A stretch of 9,474 nucleotides of DNA from Deltaproteobacteria bacterium (GTDB taxonomy: Bacteria; Desulfobacterota; DSM-4660; Desulfatiglandales; Desulfatiglandaceae): NCBI GenBank assembly GCA_019307645.1, contig JAFDJF010000139.1:1-9474 (forward strand). The letters run 5' to 3'. Shown here one piece after another: positions 1 to 4,246 of the stretch (the stretch's first letter is position 1; the number at the start of each line of letters is the position of its first letter). The position numbers and the translations under genes are program-made. The notes under the pieces are model-generated. The model worked only from the letters and a program-made list of their open reading frames with translations, had not been told where the DNA came from and ran no database searches.

Positions 1-33
1 GTGGTAATTTTTTCAGGCATTTCTCGATTTTGG

Positions 34-57
34 AAAAAATTGCTATTCTCGGACAGC
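34..57 (-). terminator. Weak candidate terminator after the receiver gene
   Basis: Read on the minus strand, GCTGT and ATAGC can pair (one G-U) around the six-base loop CCGAGA. They are followed at once by AATTTTTT. The stem is only five base pairs, so this is a weak intrinsic terminator at best. Its position, just past the stop of the receiver gene, is what makes it plausible. Confidence 0.3.
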
Positions 58-88
58 CTCCTAGAAGGCTATTCTCGGAAAGCCCCCT
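42..88. repeat. Tandem duplication of the receiver gene's 3' tip
   Basis: Two 21-base copies, 42-62 and 68-88, match at 19 of 21 positions with a 26-base pitch. The copy at 68-88 encodes the last residues and stop of the receiver protein (GAFRE-stop on the minus strand). The other copy would read EAVRE-stop in a different register, because 26 is not a multiple of three. It looks like a short local duplication of the gene end that left an unused second tail. Confidence 0.6.
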
Positions 89-536
89 CGAATTTTGATA
101 CGTCTTCGGCGAAGGAAGAATCCTGCAACAGCTTTTTGGCAAATTTCAGGTACTTGCCTACGATGGCCCTGACAGCGAGCTGCAGTGCGAATGGCTTTAT
201 GGGCTTTTCCAGCAAGTAGCCTACATTTGATGCAATGCACATATTTACGATGTCGTCACTGGCCTTTCCGGTAATGATGATTGTGTCTTCGTGGGCTGTA
301 GAAAATTTTTCCTCAATTGCGTCAAGAAAGAAAAATCCGCTCTTACCGCCTAGATAGACATCCACCACAAAAACTGCTATCCCGACTTCCCTGTTCAGGC
401 AGTAGTCTATCGCTTCATCAACATCGGAAAATACAATCACCTCACCCCATGCATAGAATCTGGAGATGATAGAAGAGATGGTTTGACATACATCCGGTTC
501 ATCATCGACGACAATAACGTCCAATCCAGCAGACAT
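69..536 (-). CDS. Stand-alone response regulator receiver protein
   Basis: A 155-residue single-domain response regulator, expected to accept phosphate from a histidine kinase in the cytoplasm. Seen in the sequence: the acidic pair D11/D12 in VVDDEP, the phospho-acceptor D59 in VVDVYLGGKSG, the switch threonine T89 in IITGKAS, and the conserved K111 followed by proline in LLEKPIKP. The receiver fold fills about residues 5-125. The remaining 30 residues are charged and helical and show no DNA-binding or enzymatic output domain. Output must therefore come through protein contact or a phosphorelay. The start is well supported by AAAAGGAG six bases upstream (543-550). A kinase partner is not adjacent; the orphan PAS kinase about 3.7 kb away is one possible partner, but nothing in the sequence proves it. 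Confidence 0.88.
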   Translation of the reverse strand: MSAGLDVIVVDDEPDVCQTISSIISRFYAWGEVIVFSDVDEAIDYCLNREVGIAVFVVDVYLGGKSGFFFLDAIEEKFSTAHEDTIIITGKASDDIVNMCIASNVGYLLEKPIKPFALQLAVRAIVGKYLKFAKKLLQDSSFAEDVSKFEGAFRE

Positions 537-582
537 AGTATTCTCCTTTTAAAACGCCAAGTTGTTACGATTTTGTCAAATC

Positions 583-626
583 AGTCTAGGAAAAATGTGT
601 TTACATGTCAAGAATGGTGGTCTTGA
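583..626 (-). promoter_or_regulatory. Promoter of the receiver gene, with an overlapping inverted repeat
   Basis: On the minus strand a perfect TTGACA -35 (plus positions 606-611) is followed, after 17 bases, by TAGACT (583-588), a 4/6 match to the -10 consensus. The start codon lies about 45 bases further on. The inverted repeat TCAAGA-7-TCTTGA (608-626) overlaps the -35 box and could be a repressor site. The receiver gene can thus be transcribed independently of the synthetase gene upstream of it. Confidence 0.55.
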
Positions 627-643
627 ACCTGACCCGTCACAAC

Positions 644-2068
644 TTAAGAAAGTTTTCCGGGATATCTTTCGTTATAACCTGCAACCACATTAATCGCATT
701 GGCCGCAGCCTCAAAGGAATGGTATAAAGGCATCCGGGCCGAAATACACTCCTCCTGTATGACTGCGACCGATTCCATATCCTGTGGCGAGGCATTGGGT
801 TCAATCACCATAATCACCGGTTTTGATGACTGCCCACTTGTTATGAACAGCCGGGCGAGCATCTTTGCCTGAGCCGGGTCCATGGTCATCGGCCTTACCC
901 CCATTGACGGAATGATGAATTTTACCACGAAGTCTACGCCGTCCCACTGAGAAACGATTTCTATGGTCTTGGAGAACTTATCGAATTCGCTCATGTTCTG
1001 CCCATAATCAATAGGATTTTTAAAGATGTTTCCGGCAATCGGAGTGAATTCGCGGATCCGGCTGATAAGGCTCTCCGGGAGGCGTGGCACTTTGAGTTCG
1101 TGTTTTTCAAATGCATCGGATATCAGAACGCTTGCGCCACCTCCCGCACCAATACACGCGGCATTTTTTCCACCAGGCGAAGGCATGAACTCAAGCGCTA
1201 CCAGAACATCCAGCATTTCCACAATCGAATGGACACGAATAATGCCATGCTGCTTGCATAAGGCGTCCCAGGCCGTTTCACTCCCGGCCATGGCCCCGGT
1301 ATGACCCGCCGCTGCCCGGGTTCCACTTTCTGTAACACCCCCTTTGAGCAATACCAATATCTTTTTTCGTGCTGCTTTTTCCAGAGCCCGGCGAAATTTT
1401 TTCCCATCTTTCGTGCCTTCAACGTACATGGCAATTATACGGGTGTCCGAATCGTCTGCGAGATATTCGAGATAGTCGCATTCATTGAGGTCACAGGCAT
1501 TGCCGTAACTGATCGCTTTACTGAACCGGAGCCCTCGCGGGGTTGCCTGCCTTATCACCGATGTCCCAATCCCGCCGCTCTGACTGATCAACGCAATAGA
1601 ACCGCTCTCGCTCAGGAAATATGGGCTGAAAGACAGATGCGCTTTGGGGCAGTATAAACCCATACAGTTGGGGCCGATGATTCTGATCCCTGATTTTCGA
1701 GCAGTCGCCGTCAGTTCAGCCTCCATTTTGGTCCCTTCTTCCTCGCCGGTTTCACTAAATCCTGCTGTACAGAAATGAATTGCCCTCACGCCTTTCCCGG
1801 CACAGTTTTTCACCAGTTCTGTTGCTGAAGCGGCCGGGACCAGACCAATAACATAGTCCACATCGCCGGGAATATCTCTGAGGCTCTGATATACTTTGAG
1901 GCCGTGCATCTCTCCGCCCTTGAAATTAACCGGATAGATGGGGTCTGGAAATTCCATTTTGAGAAGGCCGTCTAAAAGAGAATGTGTCCAATGATCAGGA
2001 TTGGTGGCAGAGATGCCAACAAGTGCAATAGAACGTGGGTGAAAAAGGAACTCCAAATTGTCAGACAT
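644..2068 (-). CDS. NDP-forming acyl-CoA synthetase (ADP-forming), alpha subunit
   Basis: A 474-residue protein of the acetate/acyl-CoA ligase (ADP-forming) family, which interconverts acyl-CoA, ADP and phosphate with the free acid, CoA and ATP. It is cytoplasmic. The N-terminal CoA-binding Rossmann domain covers about residues 5-135 (HPRSIALVGIS near residue 10, GPNCMGLYCP at 132-141). Two flavodoxin-like succinyl-CoA-ligase domains follow, with SQSGG at 162-166 and the phosphohistidine loop RAAAGHTGAMAG, H256 being the expected phosphorylated residue. The length fits an alpha subunit alone (about 460 residues). The ATP-grasp beta subunit is neither fused nor encoded beside it here and must lie elsewhere. 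The start follows AAAGGAG (2081-2087) by 12 bases. The acyl substrate cannot be read from the sequence. Confidence 0.88.
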   Translation of the reverse strand: MSDNLEFLFHPRSIALVGISATNPDHWTHSLLDGLLKMEFPDPIYPVNFKGGEMHGLKVYQSLRDIPGDVDYVIGLVPAASATELVKNCAGKGVRAIHFCTAGFSETGEEEGTKMEAELTATARKSGIRIIGPNCMGLYCPKAHLSFSPYFLSESGSIALISQSGGIGTSVIRQATPRGLRFSKAISYGNACDLNECDYLEYLADDSDTRIIAMYVEGTKDGKKFRRALEKAARKKILVLLKGGVTESGTRAAAGHTGAMAGSETAWDALCKQHGIIRVHSIVEMLDVLVALEFMPSPGGKNAACIGAGGGASVLISDAFEKHELKVPRLPESLISRIREFTPIAGNIFKNPIDYGQNMSEFDKFSKTIEIVSQWDGVDFVVKFIIPSMGVRPMTMDPAQAKMLARLFITSGQSSKPVIMVIEPNASPQDMESVAVIQEECISARMPLYHSFEAAANAINVVAGYNERYPGKLS

Positions 2069-2129
2069 TTAGGTTTAATTCTCCTTTGTAAGGGTAAGAG
2101 ATTTCTGTTTTAAAGAATTCTTTCCTCCT

Positions 2130-2175
2130 AATTTAGCATACTGTAGAGACAATTTCAAAATGAAACGTTTTGAAA
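2130..2175 (-). promoter_or_regulatory. Candidate promoter and operator of the acyl-CoA synthetase gene
   Basis: On the minus strand TTGAAA (plus 2153-2158), 17 bases, then TAAATT (2130-2135) form a moderate -35/-10 pair about 60 bases before the start codon. A perfect inverted repeat, TTTCAAAA at 2153-2160 and TTTTGAAA at 2168-2175 around a seven-base centre, covers the -35 element. A further copy, TTTTGAAAC plus A and GG, begins at 2194, 26 bases from the first. This layout suits a dimeric repressor or activator. The regulator is not identifiable from this window. Confidence 0.4.
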
Positions 2176-2322
2176 CTGGCTTCATAGAATCTTTTTTGAA
2201 ACAGGAGTATACTTTTTGCTAAAAGCCAGCCGCTGATGCCATCTTTCAGGGGCCTGGTTATGGACAATGAATATCGGGTGATGTCCGTTGTTTGTTGTCG
2301 GATTAGGTCTTTGCAAAGAAAT

Positions 2323-2339
2323 ATATTGAATTCCAATAT
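2323..2339. repeat. Short inverted repeat, possible operator
   Basis: ATATTG and CAATAT are perfect reverse complements around the five bases AATTC. It lies about 155 bases before the MORN start codon. The site could bind a dimeric regulator, but AT-rich palindromes of this size also arise by chance. Confidence 0.25.
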
Positions 2340-2400
2340 GTTGTATCGAATATGACGGTCCTGGGTCTTTTGTTTCCGTGGCATGTATGGTTTATGTGGT

Positions 2401-2433
2401 ACGGTCTGGATTTGTAACGGTCTAAGATTTGCA
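2401..2433 (+). repeat. Tandem ACGGTCT-GATTTG repeat upstream of the MORN gene
   Basis: ACGGTCTGGATTTGTA (2401-2416) is followed directly by ACGGTCTAAGATTTGCA (2417-2433). They differ by one inserted base and two or three substitutions. A related ACGGTCCTGG begins at 2355. The array ends 60 bases before the MORN start, in the range expected for activator binding sites. Confidence 0.35.
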
Positions 2434-2493
2434 TGCACGTGGCGGAAGGGATAAGAATAAAAAGGTGGAGGCCTCAGAAAGGAGTTGAACAAA

Positions 2494-3420
2494 ATGAAAA
2501 CGCTTCCAATGTCTTTGTTGTTCGTTCTTTTTTTATTTCCTTTGAATGTGCAGAGTAAGTGTTTGAACGGAGATTGTATGAACGGACAAGGGACCTTCGT
2601 ATATCCTGATTCCCGGGAATATAAAGGTGAATGGCAGGCAGGCGAAAAACACGGGCAGGGAACCATGATCTTTCATGACGGCACAATGTATGTGGGAGAA
2701 TGGAAAGACGACAGAATAAATGGGTTGGGGACTGTGACATGGCTGGATGGCAGAAAGCACAAAGGACAGTGGCAGGGGCGACAGGCCCATGGCCGAGGCA
2801 CTCTGATTTTACCGGACGGCATGACATATGAAGGTATTTGGATGCGCGGCAAGTATCAGGGCCGGGGGGCGATGGCCCGGCATGACGGAAGTGACTATAA
2901 AGATTTGTCCTCCGACAGTGTGACCGACGGTTATGGGACTTACACATACAGAGACGGGAGCAAATATGATGGTGAATTCAAAGATGATATGAGGCACGGC
3001 CGGGGCACCTACACCTATCCTGGCGGAATTGTTTACCAGGGCGAGTGGAAGAATGACAAAAAGAACGGGAAGGGGTCCATAATTTATCCAAGTGGCGTCA
3101 AATATGAAGGTGAATGGAAGGATGATAATTATCATGGTCAGGGCACTTATACCCATTCGGACGGCAGGATGTATACAGGTGAATTCCGGAGTGATAGATT
3201 TAATGGACTGGGGGCCATGAGATATTCTGACGGCAGCGAATATGAAGGTGAGTGGCAAGATGATAAAAGAAGCGGCCGGGGGGTCATGAAATACCCTGAC
3301 AGCAGCACTTATGAAGGTGAATGGAAGGATGACCTGAAGCATGGCTCGGGGATCTGTACCCTGTCGGATGGCACGAAACAGGAGGGCGAGTTCAAGGAAG
3401 GAAAATTTGTTGGGCCCTAA
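2494..3420 (+). CDS. Secreted MORN-repeat protein
   Basis: A 308-residue protein made almost wholly of MORN (membrane occupation and recognition nexus) repeats. Residues 1-21 form a Sec signal peptide: a lysine, then a hydrophobic run rich in L, F and V, with likely cleavage after VQS. The nearby cysteine does not sit in a lipobox, so a free periplasmic or exported protein is more likely than a lipoprotein. Residues 23-42 are a partial repeat. Residues 43-295 are eleven uninterrupted 23-residue repeats of the form Y-x-G-E-W-x-D-D-x-x-x-G-x-G-x-x-x-Y-x-D-G, and 296-308 is a final half repeat. Repeat 5 has lost the G-E-W core (YKDLSSDS). I chose ATG 2494, nine bases after AAAGGAG (2478-2484), over the in-frame TTG at 2485, which touches that site. 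Such repeats form beta-hairpin scaffolds that bind proteins or lipids; no enzyme domain is present. Confidence 0.85.
   Translation: MKTLPMSLLFVLFLFPLNVQSKCLNGDCMNGQGTFVYPDSREYKGEWQAGEKHGQGTMIFHDGTMYVGEWKDDRINGLGTVTWLDGRKHKGQWQGRQAHGRGTLILPDGMTYEGIWMRGKYQGRGAMARHDGSDYKDLSSDSVTDGYGTYTYRDGSKYDGEFKDDMRHGRGTYTYPGGIVYQGEWKNDKKNGKGSIIYPSGVKYEGEWKDDNYHGQGTYTHSDGRMYTGEFRSDRFNGLGAMRYSDGSEYEGEWQDDKRSGRGVMKYPDSSTYEGEWKDDLKHGSGICTLSDGTKQEGEFKEGKFVGP
2620..3378 (+). repeat. Eleven 69-base coding repeats (MORN units)
   Basis: Eleven back-to-back units of exactly 69 bases with no insertion or deletion. Units 8 (from 3103) and 11 (from 3310) share an almost identical first two dozen bases beginning TATGAAGGTGAATGG, which points to fairly recent unit duplication or gene conversion. 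Other units are more diverged. Confidence 0.8.
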
Positions 3421-3504
3421 GGGCTCGCGCAAAAATAACTTCATATTTTGGCATCTCATCTTCAGGTCATTTCATAATGTATTCGCTCATTGGTATGCAA
3501 TCAA

Positions 3505-3522
3505 TCATTGAAAAGTCAATGA
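3505..3522. repeat. Small perfect hairpin TCATTGA-AAAG-TCAATGA
   Basis: Seven-base arms are exactly complementary around a four-base loop. It lies 85 bases past the MORN stop codon and has no following T-run. It may be an RNA end-stabilising structure or an operator. No function is assigned. Confidence 0.35.
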
Positions 3523-3718
3523 AGCGCATGCAACTTTCCATCATAATCTTCTCTCGCTGGTTATATTTTTTATTTGCTCCGCTGACTTTTGTCGGGACTG
3601 TCGGGCAATAGTCGGCAGGCCTTTCAACCAGGCTGGACCGGTATCGGATATGCAACGATCCGGCATCTTGTTCCCCCCTTCTCTTTTCGCTCCCCAATCA
3701 ACTTCTTTGGAATTCTTA

Positions 3719-3748
3719 TTTGATTTGCCAACTGAATTTTGATAAAAT
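3719..3748 (+). promoter_or_regulatory. Candidate promoter for the histidine kinase
   Basis: TGATAAAAT at 3740-3748 is an extended -10 (TG, one base, then TAAAAT, a 5/6 match). A weak -35, TTTGAT (3719-3724), lies 18 bases upstream. If used, it would give a leader of nearly 500 bases that now includes the whole S23 element. Without the element the leader would have been roughly 110 bases. Confidence 0.35.
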
Positions 3749-3827
3749 GTCACGGAATTTTAAAGGGATATGGAAGTTGGAATTTCCCTCATTCCGGATG
3801 ATCGCTGGGGGCAATCAACTCATCTTT

Positions 3828-3835
3828 GTTTAGAT
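3828..3835 (+). repeat. Left target-site duplication GTTTAGAT
   Basis: GTTTAGAT is repeated perfectly in direct orientation at 4215-4222. Both copies abut the ends of the inverted repeats exactly, the pattern left by a staggered-cut insertion of 8 bases. Confidence 0.6.
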
Positions 3836-3880
3836 GTAACTGAGGTTCAAGGGTTCACGGTTCAGAGGTTCAGAGGTTTG
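3836..3880 (+). repeat. Left terminal inverted repeat with GGTTCA array
   Basis: GTAACTGA is followed by GGTTCAAG, GGTTCAC, GGTTCAGA, GGTTCAGA and GGTTTG. The order and unit lengths (8, 7, 8, 8) nearly mirror the right end (8, 7, 8, 7 read inward), which supports a common origin of the two ends. Confidence 0.6.
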
Positions 3881-3915
3881 TGGAGCAACCGTGATCCTGG
3901 AACGGGTGGAGAGCA

Positions 3916-4180
3916 ATGAAGATTGAGCGTTTGAGGATATCGAACTCTTGGCAACTGGCGCGTGAATTGACTCGGAAAGTATATATTGGCTGACGAAGAA
4001 AACACGGTTTGCGAAAGCATACTGGCTCAAGAGACAGATACGACGGGAGACGGCCGGGTCCTCAATGCACAATATTGCACAGGGTTTCAATTCGAGACGA
4101 ATGGGGAGTTCATGCGGTTTTTATGATACGCGAAGCGGTCGTGCACGGAGGACCAAAGCGAAAGAACTAAACAACCGTGA
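3916..4180 (+). pseudogene. Decayed S23/IVS four-helix-bundle protein gene
   Basis: The start ATG 3916 follows GGTGGAGA and reads MKIER. A one-base loss then shifts to a frame giving EDIE (3933-3944). A one-base gain restores the first frame for WQLARELTRKVY (3949-3984). After another shift LTKKTRFAKAYWLKRQIRR reads from 3990, continuing to HNIAQGFN (4068-4091). A last shift gives ETNGEFMRFL (4094-4123), an in-frame TGA, and YAKRSCTE (4127-4150). These pieces follow, in order, the S23 ribosomal intervening-sequence / four-helix-bundle family pattern (ERFEDIxxWQLAREL, FAKDxxLKxQIRRA, SNIAEGF, EFxRFL). Homology stops near 4160 where the right repeat array begins, so the C-terminal third is also missing. 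Family members are about 115-125 residues and form basic helical bundles. Their cellular role is uncertain. This copy cannot make a normal product. Confidence 0.8.
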
Positions 4181-4214
4181 ACCGCTGAACCCTGAACCTA
4201 ACAACCTGAGTTAC
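4170..4214 (-). repeat. Right terminal inverted repeat with TGAACC array
   Basis: Read on the minus strand from the outer end: GTAACTCA, GGTTGTTA, GGTTCAG, GGTTCAGC, GGTTCAC, GGTTG. It matches the left end in outer sequence and in unit spacing. The stop codon of the last decayed reading frame (TGA 4178-4180) falls inside it. Confidence 0.6.
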
Positions 4215-4222
4215 GTTTAGAT
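4215..4222 (+). repeat. Right target-site duplication GTTTAGAT
   Basis: Exact second copy of the octamer at 3828-3835. It abuts the right end of the inverted repeat and lies 24 bases before the kinase start codon. Confidence 0.6.
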
Positions 4223-4246
4223 TTCCTTTCATTAAAGGATTTTCTA

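Larger units (their letters stand above)
2176..2493. other. Divergent intergenic spacer with small repeats, no gene seen
   Basis: This stretch separates the minus-strand synthetase gene from the plus-strand MORN gene. The minus-strand open frame across it has no family signature and overlaps the MORN gene, so it is not called. It holds a 17-base palindrome-like site (ATATTG-AATTC-CAATAT, 2323-2339) and an imperfect tandem repeat (2401-2416 and 2417-2433). No strong sigma-70 promoter for the MORN gene stands out. TTGCAA at 2311-2316 lacks a good -10 box. Confidence 0.4.
3421..3827. other. Gene-free spacer with hairpin potential
   Basis: I see no credible gene on either strand; the open frames here are short and match no known family. 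The stretch holds a perfect small hairpin at 3505-3522. It also holds an imperfect one, CCGG-TATCG at 3638-3646 against CGATCCGG at 3656-3663, and a triple GTCGG run near 3590-3615. No U-tract follows any of these, so they are not convincing terminators. A candidate promoter lies near 3719-3748. Confidence 0.4.
3836..4214 (+). mobile_element. 379-base S23-type insertion element (MITE/IVS-like)
   Basis: The unit begins GTAACTGAGGTT (3836-3847) and ends AACCTGAGTTAC (4203-4214). These outer 12 bases are reverse complements at 11 of 12 positions. Inside each end lies an array of about five 7-8 base units based on GGTTCA (left) or TGAACC (right), so the two ends can fold together. Perfect 8-base direct repeats, GTTTAGAT, flank it. 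The interior carries a degraded S23/four-helix-bundle reading frame. No transposase is present, so movement, if any, relied on enzymes supplied in trans. S23-type genes are known from intervening sequences inserted in bacterial 23S rRNA genes. Here the unit sits in a protein-gene spacer. Calling it mobile is inference from the boundaries. Confidence 0.6.

Noticed and set aside
2418..2433. Sigma-54-like GG-N10-GC with TTGCA upstream of the MORN gene
   Set aside because: The -12 half (TTGCA) is good, but the -24 half (CGGTCTA) matches only the GG of TGGCACG. The GG and GC also belong to the tandem repeat, so chance is likely.
2133..2666. Open frame of 177 codons on the minus strand
   Set aside because: It crosses the divergent spacer and runs antisense into the MORN gene. 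It has no family signature, and its codon pattern is that of a shadow frame.
3414..3428. GGGCCC-TAA-GGGCTC stem at the MORN stop codon as a terminator
   Set aside because: The stem of six pairs includes a G-U and a three-base loop, and no T-tract follows (CGCGCAAAAATAAC).
2809..3459. Open frame of 216 codons antisense to the MORN gene
   Set aside because: Its apparent repetition only mirrors the 69-base MORN units on the other strand, and no ribosome site or known domain supports it.
3467..3753. Two overlapping minus-strand frames of 70-76 codons in the spacer
   Set aside because: No family resemblance, low-complexity composition and no good ribosome site. I considered a tRNA-derived remnant because of the YRSSLVER-like translation, but could not fold a cloverleaf.
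3830..4090. Minus-strand frame of 86 codons across the S23 element
   Set aside because: It is antisense to the decayed S23 gene, and its end simply reads the GGTTCA array.
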